A stretch of 64,000 bases of DNA from Paenibacillus tundrae (GTDB lineage Bacteria > Bacillota > Bacilli > Paenibacillales > Paenibacillaceae): contig NZ_CP145605.1 in the NCBI RefSeq assembly GCF_036884255.1, positions 1,798,001 to 1,862,000 on the forward strand, written 5' to 3'. The position numbers were made by a program, and so were the translations under genes. The notes beneath the pieces were generated by a model. It worked only from the letters and a program-made list of their open reading frames with translations, had not been told where the DNA came from and searched no databases. Numbering within the stretch: the first letter of the stretch is position 1; each line of letters begins with the position of its first letter. This document shows, piece by piece, positions 33,395-42,856 of this stretch.

Positions 33395-36322
33395 ATGGCT
33401 GGAATTCTACAACGAAAGAAATGGATCCTGCCTGCCGTAATGGTCATCGCAGCAGCCGGGGTGATTTTTTATTTCACATCGGGGACAGATGCGGAAAGTG
33501 CGGATGTTCCACCCGGCGGTTTGCCGGCCATTGAAGTGGATGCTATCTTGCAGCAGACAAGGCAGAAGAAGGGGTATGAGCAATATTTGTCTAAGGTAGG
33601 CGAAGCTGCTCGGCCGAATGTGGATATTACGATTGAAGCTGGGGAGTATACACGAGCCAGTGGCGGTGAGGTGCGGACACTCGATCATTACGAGGGCCTG
33701 GAAGGAACATCGCTACATACGGGTGAGACCGGAGAGGTCGACTGGATGATCAGCGTACCAGAATCGGGATGGTACAACCTTTCTGCAACGTATTTCCCTG
33801 TAGAGGGCAAGAGTTCCGCGATTGAGCGTGCACTGTACATTGATGGTGAACTTCCGTTTGCGGAAGCCGCCTATTTGCAGTTTGATCGGGTATGGAGCAA
33901 TGAGAAGGAAGAGGTTCAGCAGGATAACCAAGGGAATGATCTTCGACCTAAACAGGTGGAGAAACCGCGTTGGATCGAAGAGATATTTCAGGATTCGGAC
34001 GGTTACGAACAAGCACCATTTAAGTTTTATTTGGAAAAAGGGGAGCATACGCTAACGCTGAAATCTTCTCGGGAACCGATGGTTATACGCTCGTTACGAC
34101 TGTTCAATGACCAATCGATAGCTCCGTATTCGGAGCTGGCACAAGCACAGAATAGCGATTCATTCCCAAAACCGAAGGATGTGCTCATTCGCATAGAAGG
34201 GGAGGCAGCTGTTGCCAAGTCTTCTCCAACGTTATATCCAACTAGCGAAAGATCAAGTTCAGCAGTGTCTCCTTACAGCGCTTCCCAGGTACGAATCAAT
34301 ACGATTGGCGGCTATAACTGGCGTTTGCCGGGACAATGGATTGAATGGGAAGTGGATGTGCCGGAGGATGGACTTTATCATATCGGATTTACGGCGCAGC
34401 AAAATTTTGTGAAAGGGATCTATTCCACTCGTAAGCTGACCATTGATGGCGAGGTTCCATTTGCCGAAATGATGAAAGCTCCTTTTCGGTATCAGAGCGA
34501 TTATCGTGTAGATGTGATGGGTGGAGATGATCCTTATAAGTTCTTGCTGGAAAAGGGCAAACATGTTATTCGGCTGGAGAACAGTCTGGGGGACTTCGCA
34601 CCACTTATCCGCAATGTAGAGGATAGCTTATACAATCTGAACTCTATGTACCGGCGAATTCTGATGATCACAGGTACTAAGCCTGATGAGTTCAGGGATT
34701 ACCGGGTGGAGAAACAGATTCCGAATCTGCTGGAAGTGTTCAGTGGAGAGAGTGAGCGTTTGAAGGAAGTTGCCGCTCAGCTTCGCATCTTATCCGGTCA
34801 ATCGAGTGATCAGGAAGCGCTGATCAAAACGATGGCGCAACAGCTCGATGAGATGATTGAGAAGCCGGATACCATTCCGAGAAGACTCGCTGCTTACAAA
34901 ACAAATACAGGTGGACTCGGTACATGGGTGCAGCAAGCGAGAGAGCAACCACTGGAGATTGATGCACTCTACGTTACATCGCTAGATCGTAACATTCCTG
35001 AAACGGGCATGGGACCAATGGCCAAGATCGGGCATGAAGCGAAAACGTTCTACAATTCATTTTTCATCGATTATAACCAGATCGGAAACGTTGCTACATC
35101 AGCGGATCAGCGGACAGTCACTGTCTGGATCGGTAGTGGGCGAGATCAAGCGAACACGATGAAAGCAATGATTGATGAGACGTTCACACCTGAGAGCGGC
35201 ATCAATGTCAATCTGAAGCTAGTGAATATGGGAACGTTGTTGCCAGCGACATTATCAGGCGAAGGGCCAGACATTGCGATGCAGATTGGTAATGATTTGC
35301 CTGTGAACTTTGCGATGCGGAATTCGGCAATGGATCTGACACAGTTTAGTGATTATGACGCGGTGGAACAGGAGTTTAGGGAAAGTGCAATTGTTCCATA
35401 TGCCTATGATTCTGGTGTGTATGCACTCCCCGAAACGCAGACGTTCAATATGTTGTTCTATCGTAAAGATGTGCTTGCTGAACTCGGTCTTGAGGTGCCT
35501 CAGACGTGGGATGATGTGGAGAGCTTACTTGCGATCCTGAGCAAAAATCATATGGAATTTGGCATGCCGATCGTAACACAGGCGAACATGCAAGGTGTCA
35601 ATATTCCGCCGAACTCACAATACGCAACGATGCTGTTGCAAAATGGCGGTGCGTTCTATCGAAATAACGATAAGGAATCGGATCTGGATTCTCGCGTCGG
35701 AATTGAGACGTTCAAGAAATGGACGGAGTTCTATACGGATTACAAGCTGGAACGAGAATATGATTTTGCCAATCGATTCCGTACCGGACAGATGCCTATT
35801 GGCTTGACGGATTACACGATGTATAACCAGTTATCTGTCTTTGCACCTGAGATTCGTGGCCTGTGGGGATTCGTGCCCGTGCCGGGAACTGTACAGGAAG
35901 ATGGAACACTGAACCGCGATACGCCAGGTGGTGGTACTGCGGTCATGATGCTACAGAGTGCGAAGGATCAAGAGGCTGCATGGGAATTTATGAAATGGTG
36001 GACCAGTACACCGATTCAAGCGGAATTCGGACGTGAGATGGAAGGTTTAATGGGAGCCGCTGCACGTTATCCGACTGCGAATATAAAAGCTTTGGATTCA
36101 CTTCCATGGCCTGCTGAGGATTACGCTAATTTGAAGGCGCAATTCGAAACGGTAAAAGGTATTCCTGAAGTGCCCGGCGGTTACTTTACAGGACGCCATC
36201 TGTTTAATGCGTTTTACAAAACAGTCGTAGGTCAGGTGGAAGCAAGGGAATCCATTATGGACTACACCCAGTATATTCAGGACGAGATTCGGATCAAGCG
36301 TAATGAATTTGGTCTTCCGTAA
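33395..36322 (+). CDS. Membrane-anchored extracellular binding protein with two carbohydrate-binding-like domains
   Basis: A 975-residue fusion, about twice normal length. Residues 10-28 form an N-terminal membrane anchor (ILPAVMVIAAAGVIFYF) with no lipobox. Two beta-rich modules follow at about 60-235 and 262-410. Each has the opening IEAGEY or IEGEA and endings like LEKGEHTLTL and LEKGKHVIRL, as in CBM6/CBM35-like sugar-binding modules. A helical linker spans about 410-565. A family 1 solute-binding domain occupies about 570-975 (VTVWIGSGRDQ, FNMLFYRKDVLAELG, GGGTAVMMLQSAKDQEAAWEFMKWW). ATG at 33395 lies 9 nt after AGGAGG. It probably feeds the permease pair that follows directly. Confidence 0.88.
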   Translation: MAGILQRKKWILPAVMVIAAAGVIFYFTSGTDAESADVPPGGLPAIEVDAILQQTRQKKGYEQYLSKVGEAARPNVDITIEAGEYTRASGGEVRTLDHYEGLEGTSLHTGETGEVDWMISVPESGWYNLSATYFPVEGKSSAIERALYIDGELPFAEAAYLQFDRVWSNEKEEVQQDNQGNDLRPKQVEKPRWIEEIFQDSDGYEQAPFKFYLEKGEHTLTLKSSREPMVIRSLRLFNDQSIAPYSELAQAQNSDSFPKPKDVLIRIEGEAAVAKSSPTLYPTSERSSSAVSPYSASQVRINTIGGYNWRLPGQWIEWEVDVPEDGLYHIGFTAQQNFVKGIYSTRKLTIDGEVPFAEMMKAPFRYQSDYRVDVMGGDDPYKFLLEKGKHVIRLENSLGDFAPLIRNVEDSLYNLNSMYRRILMITGTKPDEFRDYRVEKQIPNLLEVFSGESERLKEVAAQLRILSGQSSDQEALIKTMAQQLDEMIEKPDTIPRRLAAYKTNTGGLGTWVQQAREQPLEIDALYVTSLDRNIPETGMGPMAKIGHEAKTFYNSFFIDYNQIGNVATSADQRTVTVWIGSGRDQANTMKAMIDETFTPESGINVNLKLVNMGTLLPATLSGEGPDIAMQIGNDLPVNFAMRNSAMDLTQFSDYDAVEQEFRESAIVPYAYDSGVYALPETQTFNMLFYRKDVLAELGLEVPQTWDDVESLLAILSKNHMEFGMPIVTQANMQGVNIPPNSQYATMLLQNGGAFYRNNDKESDLDSRVGIETFKKWTEFYTDYKLEREYDFANRFRTGQMPIGLTDYTMYNQLSVFAPEIRGLWGFVPVPGTVQEDGTLNRDTPGGGTAVMMLQSAKDQEAAWEFMKWWTSTPIQAEFGREMEGLMGAAARYPTANIKALDSLPWPAEDYANLKAQFETVKGIPEVPGGYFTGRHLFNAFYKTVVGQVEARESIMDYTQYIQDEIRIKRNEFGLP

Positions 36323-36340
36323 GCAGAGGGAGGGTTAACA

Positions 36341-37309
36341 GTGTCACAAATATCACTCCGAGACGGACAAAACAGTCCTCCTGAGAAAAAGCCAACGATG
36401 GGCATGAAATCATGGTGGAGCTGGAAGCTCCAGGAAATGAAGGCCAGCAAACATTCCTATGTGCTGCTCGCTCCGTATATGATCCTGTTCATCATGTTCA
36501 CCGTGATTCCCGTTGTCATCTCAATCATATTGAGTTTCACCTATTTTAACATGCTGGAATTTCCGAAGTTTATTGGCTGGCAAAACTATACGCGCTTATT
36601 TTTGGAGGATGACGTATTTCTCATTGCGATCAAAAATACGTTGCTGTTTGCCATTATTACAGGGCCGATCAGTTATATTGCTTGTTTCGTGTTTGCTTGG
36701 ATTATCAATGAGTTGACTCCAAAATGGAGAGCGTTTATGACGTTGATTTTCTACGCGCCCTCCATTTCGGGCAATGTCTATTTTATCTGGCTGATGATCT
36801 TCTCGGGAGATCGGTATGGGATTGCGAACGGTCTGTTAATTAAATGGGGATTTCTACTCGAGCCGATCCAATGGTTGAAGACCGAAGCCTACATTATGCC
36901 GATCCTCATTCTAGTGCAATTGTGGCTCAGTCTAGGAACAGGATTTCTCGCGTTTATCGCAGGTCTGCAGACGGTAGATCGGACATTGTATGAAGCAGGG
37001 GCTGTAGATGGAATCAAGAACCGTTGGCAGGAGTTATGGTACATTACGCTGCCTTCGATGCGTCCACAGCTGATGTTTGGTGCAGTTATTCAATTAACGA
37101 CCTCCTTCGCGGTAGCGGACGTATCCATTGCGCTTGCAGGCTTCCCGAGTGTTAACTATGCTGCTGAGACGGTTGTTACACATTTGATTGATTTTGGTAC
37201 CACGCGGTTTGAGATGGGGTATGCCTCAGCCATCGCGACAGTGCTCTTTATGATTATGGTGGGCACGAACTTGCTGGTACAGAAACTTCTGAGAAGGGTG
37301 GGAGAGTAA
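36341..37309 (+). CDS. ABC sugar transporter permease (MalF/LplB type), pair 1
   Basis: A 322-residue permease with six membrane helices and the EAA loop EAGAVDGIKNRWQELWYITLPSM, which contacts the ATPase. A cytoplasmic N-terminal extension of about 40 residues precedes helix one. GTG start at 36341 after GAGGGAGGG, 19 bp behind the large binding protein gene, and 4 bp before the partner permease. No ATPase gene is present in the cluster, so a shared MsmX-type ATPase encoded elsewhere is expected. Confidence 0.93.
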   Translation: MSQISLRDGQNSPPEKKPTMGMKSWWSWKLQEMKASKHSYVLLAPYMILFIMFTVIPVVISIILSFTYFNMLEFPKFIGWQNYTRLFLEDDVFLIAIKNTLLFAIITGPISYIACFVFAWIINELTPKWRAFMTLIFYAPSISGNVYFIWLMIFSGDRYGIANGLLIKWGFLLEPIQWLKTEAYIMPILILVQLWLSLGTGFLAFIAGLQTVDRTLYEAGAVDGIKNRWQELWYITLPSMRPQLMFGAVIQLTTSFAVADVSIALAGFPSVNYAAETVVTHLIDFGTTRFEMGYASAIATVLFMIMVGTNLLVQKLLRRVGE

Positions 37310-37313
37310 CGAT

Positions 37314-38177
37314 ATGGCCGCCATTACAACAGCCAAAAAGCGGGTGAACCGCTCATTATCCGGAAGCATCTCCCTGTTTGCCCTTCTACTGGTGTTCGGA
37401 GCGTTTATGGTACTGCCGCTCATCTATGCGATCAATAATGCGTTCAAGCCACTGGATGAGATCTTTACTTTTCCACCGACCCTATTTGTTAAAAACCCAA
37501 CGTTAAGCAACTTCACCGATTTGCTGAACCTGCTTAGCGATTCATGGGTTCCATTCTCACGTTATATTTTCAACACGGTATTTATTACAGGAATCGGTAT
37601 CGTGGGTCACGTGCTGCTGGCTTCTGCGGCAGCTTACCCACTTGCCAAACACAAGTTCCCGGGTAAAGTATTCATGTTTCAGGTGGTTGTACTTTCCCTG
37701 ATGTTCACACCTGCCGTGACGGCAATCCCGAACTATATGATCATGTCATGGTTAGGATGGATCGATACGTATTGGGCTGTTATCATTCCGGCGTTTGCCT
37801 ATTCGCTAGGTCTGTATCTCATGAAGCAATTCATGGAACAGATTCCGGATGCATTGCTGGAAGCAGCTAAGATTGATGGCGCAAGTGAGTATCGCATTTT
37901 CTGGTCGATCGTCATGCCGAATGTGAAGCCAGCGTGGCTTACTTTGATTATTCTGTTATTCCAGATGCTGTGGGGAAGCGATGGCAATGGATATATCTAT
38001 AGTGAGCAGTTGAAGACCTTGCATTATGCTGCAGGGCAGATCATTCAAGGCGGAATTTCCCGTGCCGGAGCAGGTGCAGCGGTTGCATTGATCTTGATGA
38101 GTGTGCCAATTACGCTGTTTATTTTCTCGCAGAGCCGCATCATTGAGACGATGGCAAGCTCAGGCATGAAGGATTAA
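37314..38177 (+). CDS. ABC sugar transporter permease (MalG type), pair 1
   Basis: A 287-residue permease with six helices; the EAA loop is EAAKIDGASEYRIFWSIVMPNVKP. It starts 4 bp after its partner gene and ends 11 bp before the NHL-propeller gene, so translation is probably coupled. GGGTGGGAGAG precedes the ATG. Confidence 0.93.
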   Translation: MAAITTAKKRVNRSLSGSISLFALLLVFGAFMVLPLIYAINNAFKPLDEIFTFPPTLFVKNPTLSNFTDLLNLLSDSWVPFSRYIFNTVFITGIGIVGHVLLASAAAYPLAKHKFPGKVFMFQVVVLSLMFTPAVTAIPNYMIMSWLGWIDTYWAVIIPAFAYSLGLYLMKQFMEQIPDALLEAAKIDGASEYRIFWSIVMPNVKPAWLTLIILLFQMLWGSDGNGYIYSEQLKTLHYAAGQIIQGGISRAGAGAAVALILMSVPITLFIFSQSRIIETMASSGMKD

Positions 38178-38188
38178 GGGGGAACGAT

Positions 38189-39655
38189 ATGGCACGCACA
38201 GTGAAAAGATGGCTAAGTCTTCTGGCGGCAGTATCCCTGTTGCTGGTGAATGCCATGCCTGCGGCAGCCTCCCCGGCGCCGTATGACAGTTATAACTACA
38301 ACTACTGGAAAGAAGCGGTTCCTTCACCGGATGCTTACCTGCCTGAGCGGACCATTTCAGGCAGTGATCTGGGGATTGGCGAATTCAAAGATCCTGGTGA
38401 TATCAACGTCTCTTCATCCGGGCAGATCTATATATTGGACAGTGGGAACAGCCGCATCGTTGTCATGGACGCAAACTACAAGCTGTTACGCGTTATTGAA
38501 GGTTTTATGCTGGATGGCAGCAAGGAGGCATTTAGCGTTCCAAGCGGACTGTTTGTGGACGAAGCGGAACAGATTTACATTGCTGATACCGGCAACAGTC
38601 GTGTCGTTGTGTTAGATGCAGAAGGGAACCTGGTACATACCATTACGAAGCCAGAATCGGACATTTTGGCGACTGATTTTCAGTTTCAGCCTTTGAAGCT
38701 GACCGTGGATCGTGTGGGCCGGGTATACGTTGTGGCGCAAGGGGTATATGAAGGCATTATGCAGTTTGATGAGAACGGTCAATTCATTGGTTATGTAGGA
38801 ACAAACAAGGTTGAACGGGATTATGGCGAATATATCTGGCGCATGTTCTCAACTAAAGCTCAGCGGGCTCAGATGGTTCTCTTTGTACCTACCGAGTTCT
38901 CGAATGCAGATATCGACCATAAGGGATTCGTATACGCCACCAACATTGATCCAGGTTCGAACGAGCCGATCAAGCGGTTGAATCCGTCGGGCGAGGATGT
39001 ACTCAAACGATTCGGTTACTACGATGTCAAAGGGGACATCCGCTTCCGAAATAGTACCGGGCCATCCAAGTTAATTGATGTGAAGGTGTTAGGCAACGGC
39101 ATGTACAGTGTGTTGGACGCCACGCAGAACCGAGTGTTTACTTATGATGATGAAGGCCATCTGCTGTATATCTACGGAGGCAAGGGTAACCAGGTCGGTA
39201 CACTTAAGACCCCTGTTGCAATTGAGCAATCCGGTGATCATTCGTTAGTGCTGGATCGAGGCAAAAGCAATTTAGTGGTCTATGAGCCTACACGATTCGG
39301 TTCAACGGTGAATCAGGCTGTCGCTCTGCACTATCAGGGCGAGGACACGGAGGCGGTGCATCTCTGGAAAGAGGTGCTTAAGCTGAACGCTAACTATGAT
39401 ATTGCTTATATCGGCATTGGTAAGTCATTGCTGATGGAGAAGAAAAACGAAGAGGCTCTTGGTTACTTTGAGCTGGGCATGGATCGCAAGAGTTATTCTG
39501 TCGCATTCAAACGACATCGGAGAGAGGTCATGAAAGAGAATTTTGGCACATTTCTAACGGTTGCTATTGTGGCGGTCTTTGTTCTGATCCTTGTTCGATT
39601 GGCGGTTAAATGGAAACGGAGGAGGCAGATCGATCGTGAAGCAGGATTACATTAA
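38189..39655 (+). CDS. Secreted NHL-propeller/TPR protein with C-terminal membrane helix
   Basis: A 488-residue protein. A signal peptide spans residues 1-27 (MPAAASP). Beta-propeller NHL repeats run over about 60-380; repeats such as GQIYILDSGNSRIVVMD and EQIYIADTGNSRVVVLD are clear. A TPR-like pair of helices (about 385-445, AVHLWKEVLKLNANYDIAYIGIGKSLL) follows, then a transmembrane helix near 452-472 and a basic tail. The propeller should face outside. Such proteins often act as docking or ligand platforms. Its place between the permease and YIP1 genes suggests an accessory part of the uptake system. It has no named family role. Confidence 0.88.
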   Translation: MARTVKRWLSLLAAVSLLLVNAMPAAASPAPYDSYNYNYWKEAVPSPDAYLPERTISGSDLGIGEFKDPGDINVSSSGQIYILDSGNSRIVVMDANYKLLRVIEGFMLDGSKEAFSVPSGLFVDEAEQIYIADTGNSRVVVLDAEGNLVHTITKPESDILATDFQFQPLKLTVDRVGRVYVVAQGVYEGIMQFDENGQFIGYVGTNKVERDYGEYIWRMFSTKAQRAQMVLFVPTEFSNADIDHKGFVYATNIDPGSNEPIKRLNPSGEDVLKRFGYYDVKGDIRFRNSTGPSKLIDVKVLGNGMYSVLDATQNRVFTYDDEGHLLYIYGGKGNQVGTLKTPVAIEQSGDHSLVLDRGKSNLVVYEPTRFGSTVNQAVALHYQGEDTEAVHLWKEVLKLNANYDIAYIGIGKSLLMEKKNEEALGYFELGMDRKSYSVAFKRHRREVMKENFGTFLTVAIVAVFVLILVRLAVKWKRRRQIDREAGLH

Positions 39656-40256
39656 GTTTCCGTTGCACCTCATTTTTCACCCCATTGATGCATTCTGGGA
39701 TCTGAAGTCAGATAACCGGGGTAGGTTAGCTGTTGCTTTTAGTGCACTTATGCTGACGATTATCATTATGATTTTGCAAAAACAGTACGCGGGTTTTCTA
39801 GTCAACTATTCGGATCCGCGGACACTGAACAGCATTCAGGAGATCTTAACGATTGTTGTACCGTTCTTTCTCTGGTGCACAGCCAATTGGGCCATCACAA
39901 CCCTAATGGAGGGGGAAGGCAAGTTCAAAGAAATTGTGCTTGCCACAGGTTACTCGCTCATCCCACTTATTTTGATTTATGCACCGATGATTGTGATTAG
40001 TCGGTTTATGGTTCAGGAAGAAACAGCTTTTTATTATCTGCTGACAACGATTGCTTTTATCTGGTTTGTGCTCTTGTTGTTCATCGGTACAATGACGGTT
40101 CATCAGTACACTGTTATCAAAACCGTTATTACGATGGTGCTGACCGTTATTGTTATGGGGATCATCATTTTCCTTGGAGCGCTAGTGTTTAGCATGCTTC
40201 AGCAATTATTCGAATTTGGCTACAACATCTATCGTGAATTGATCTTTCGGACATAA
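39636..40256 (+). CDS. Yip1 family membrane protein
   Basis: A 206-residue protein with about five membrane helices. It opens with FPLHLIFHPIDAFWDLK, typical of bacterial Yip1-domain proteins, and has SIQEILTIVVPFFLWCTANWAITTL and GEGKFKEIVLATGYSL. GTG at 39636 follows GGAGGAGG by 10 nt and overlaps the NHL gene by 20 bp. Yip1 proteins are often encoded near sugar ABC genes in Bacillota, but their job is unknown. Confidence 0.85.
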   Translation: MKQDYIKFPLHLIFHPIDAFWDLKSDNRGRLAVAFSALMLTIIIMILQKQYAGFLVNYSDPRTLNSIQEILTIVVPFFLWCTANWAITTLMEGEGKFKEIVLATGYSLIPLILIYAPMIVISRFMVQEETAFYYLLTTIAFIWFVLLLFIGTMTVHQYTVIKTVITMVLTVIVMGIIIFLGALVFSMLQQLFEFGYNIYRELIFRT

Positions 40257-40270
40257 AGGAGGCGGCATCG

Positions 40271-42856
40271 GTGAACAAAAAGCAACGACTATACACGGTG
40301 CTGGCCGGCGGTGTAGCTGTGGTGATCATTGCAGCCGGGCTGTTGTATATCAATAACCGGGGCATTCCTGCTGTTGAAGTTGCGGCTTATGCCCAGACAA
40401 CAACGGAAGCGCAGCCAACCGAGGTGGATGCACTTCGTTTCTTGACAGACGCATCTGAGGGCGTGCCGGGTATGAAGCTGGTGGCCGAGGATACGGGACT
40501 TGCGCTCTACTACAATGAAGAGACGACCGAAATAGCGGTTCGTGACGGGAATAGCGGTCAGATTTGGTACAGCAATCCGGAAGCGCGAAATGAGGATGGT
40601 CTGGCCTCGGGATATGAGAAAGAGGTATTGTCCTCTCAGCTCAACGTTTCCTTCCGTGATGCAATCGGTACGTTGGAGAATTACCCCAATTTTAGCTCCA
40701 GTATTAGTAACAAACAATTTGTCGCATCCAATATTGAACAGGGAATCCGCGTGAGCTATACCCTTGGGGATACTTCGCTTGGCATTAATGCGTTGCCTAA
40801 ACTGATCAGTAAACAGCGGCTGGAAGAAAAGGTACTCTCCAAGCTGGATGAAACCGCAGCCCGGTATACATCTGCTCGTTATTATCCGAGCAAAGCGAAT
40901 CCGGATGTATTGGAAAGACTGGATGGACAGATATCTAAACAGCTTGTTCTGAACAAGATGTTGGATGCATTTGAGACCGCAGGATACAGTGAGGAAGATC
41001 TAGCCTATGACAATCAGGAGAATGGTGTCGAGGGTGGAGGCACATCGGAGAAGCCTAGTTTCGAAATTCCAGTGGAGTATCGGTTAGAGGAAGGAACACT
41101 TCTTGTAACTGTACCGCTGAGTCAGGTAAAAGAGAGTGGACAATACCGTATTCGTAATATTGATCTGCTTGCTTATTTTGGAGCTGCCGATGCTGAAGAA
41201 GAGGGATATATGTTTGTACCTGATGGTTCGGGCAGCCTGATTCATCTGAACAATGGGAAGATTAAGGAAGAGCAGTATGTACAACGTGTCTACGGTATGG
41301 ATCCCAACGATAATTCTCTAAGTCGGCCGCAAGTGAGTGAGTCTGCTCATATGCCTGTCTTTGGACTAAAGAGCGGTGATCGTGCTTGGTTTGCCATCAT
41401 TGAGAAGGGTGATGCGATGGCTAGCATTGCCGCAGATATCGGTGGCAGACAGAATAGCTACAACCACGTGTATAGCAGCTTCTCCTTACGCGGTGAGGAT
41501 GAATTGGAGATGTATACGTCGCAGAAAATGCAAGAGATCCAGTTACTTAGTGAAGAACCGTTTCGCGGAGATATTCAAGTGCGCTATCAATTCCTTCAGG
41601 GGAATGATGCCAGTTATTCTGGGATGGCAAGGTTATATCAGCAGCAGCTAATGAATCAAGATGTATTGAAACCATTGATTGATCAAGAGGATATTCCTTT
41701 CTATGTGAACGTGCTTGGTGCGGTGGACAAAAGAGCTTCTTTCCTGGGGGTACCTTATCGTACTACATTAGCGATGACCACTTACGAGCAAGCGGGCACC
41801 ATTGCAGAAGAACTTCAGCAAAAGGGTCTGAAGCACGTTCAAATGCGATATCAGGGATGGTTTGGTGGCGGATTCAGTCATCATACACCAACACGAGTGA
41901 AGCTGGATTCGGAAGTGGGGAGTTCATCGGAGTTGAAGCAGCTCTCTGAGCAATTGCGTGAATCAGGTGGCGCATTGTTCCCGGATGTAGCCTTCCAGCA
42001 TATCTATCACAACGATTCTCGTTTTGCACCTTCCGCAGATGCGGCGCGTTTCGTTACCAAGGAGACCGCTCAGCTGTATCCTTACAATCCTGCCTTGAAC
42101 CGAATGGATCAGAGTAGAAACGACTACTATCTGCTCTCCGCAGCCAAACTTCCATATGTAGTCAGTGAGTTCGCTGAGAAGGTAGGCAAGTTGGAGCTAC
42201 AAGGGTTATCCCTGCGTGATCTCGGTCAGGTGCTAAGCTCGGATTATCGGGATAGTCGTGTCATTCATAGGGAGACGGCAAAGAACATTGTGCAAGAACA
42301 GCTTGAAAAGTTACAGCAGGCTTACCCGAATATGATGCTTTCATCAGCTAATGCATATGCCTGGGGCTACGCTCAGCATATTGTGGATGTGCCCGGAGGC
42401 TCAAGCCGGTTTAATATCACCGATGAGGAAGTACCGTTTTACGAGATGGTTATTCATGGATACAAAGACTATGCAGGTTCACCTATGAATACGTCAGGAG
42501 ATCAAGATTTGCGCAAACAATTGCTACGTAGTCTGGAGCTCGGAGCAGCACCACAATTTCAATGGACCTATGAGCCATCATCACTCCTGAAGCTGACGAA
42601 TTACGATTCGGCATATGCTACGGACTATGTGTACTGGGTGGATGAAGCTGTAGAGCTATATCAGGAAGCCAATGAAGTACTCCGTGGTTTGAGAACCCAA
42701 ACAATCGTAGATCATAAACGGATACAGGACGGGGTTGTGCAGGTCAATTACAGTGGTGGTGCACAGATCCTCGTTAACTATACCTCGGAGCCGGTTACGG
42801 TGGATAACATCGTTGTGGGTGCGGCGGACTACGCGCTGAAAGGAGTTAACCGATGA
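40271..42856 (+). CDS. DUF5696 surface protein, possible cryptic glycoside hydrolase
   Basis: An 861-residue protein with an N-terminal membrane anchor (residues 9-27) and no lipobox. The first 350 residues are beta-rich (LALYYNEETTEIAVRDG; IPVEYRLEEGTLLVTVPL; EEGYMFVPDGSGSLIHL). The region about 450-800 alternates strands and helices like a TIM barrel (KHVQMRYQGWFGGGF, ALFPDVAFQHIYHND, PYEMVIHGYKDYAG-like segments). A beta-sandwich followed by a barrel is a glycoside-hydrolase layout, with several Asp/Glu candidates, but no catalytic pair can be fixed by eye. GTG start follows AAAGGAGG. The stop overlaps the next permease gene by 4 bp. Confidence 0.82.
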   Translation: MNKKQRLYTVLAGGVAVVIIAAGLLYINNRGIPAVEVAAYAQTTTEAQPTEVDALRFLTDASEGVPGMKLVAEDTGLALYYNEETTEIAVRDGNSGQIWYSNPEARNEDGLASGYEKEVLSSQLNVSFRDAIGTLENYPNFSSSISNKQFVASNIEQGIRVSYTLGDTSLGINALPKLISKQRLEEKVLSKLDETAARYTSARYYPSKANPDVLERLDGQISKQLVLNKMLDAFETAGYSEEDLAYDNQENGVEGGGTSEKPSFEIPVEYRLEEGTLLVTVPLSQVKESGQYRIRNIDLLAYFGAADAEEEGYMFVPDGSGSLIHLNNGKIKEEQYVQRVYGMDPNDNSLSRPQVSESAHMPVFGLKSGDRAWFAIIEKGDAMASIAADIGGRQNSYNHVYSSFSLRGEDELEMYTSQKMQEIQLLSEEPFRGDIQVRYQFLQGNDASYSGMARLYQQQLMNQDVLKPLIDQEDIPFYVNVLGAVDKRASFLGVPYRTTLAMTTYEQAGTIAEELQQKGLKHVQMRYQGWFGGGFSHHTPTRVKLDSEVGSSSELKQLSEQLRESGGALFPDVAFQHIYHNDSRFAPSADAARFVTKETAQLYPYNPALNRMDQSRNDYYLLSAAKLPYVVSEFAEKVGKLELQGLSLRDLGQVLSSDYRDSRVIHRETAKNIVQEQLEKLQQAYPNMMLSSANAYAWGYAQHIVDVPGGSSRFNITDEEVPFYEMVIHGYKDYAGSPMNTSGDQDLRKQLLRSLELGAAPQFQWTYEPSSLLKLTNYDSAYATDYVYWVDEAVELYQEANEVLRGLRTQTIVDHKRIQDGVVQVNYSGGAQILVNYTSEPVTVDNIVVGAADYALKGVNR

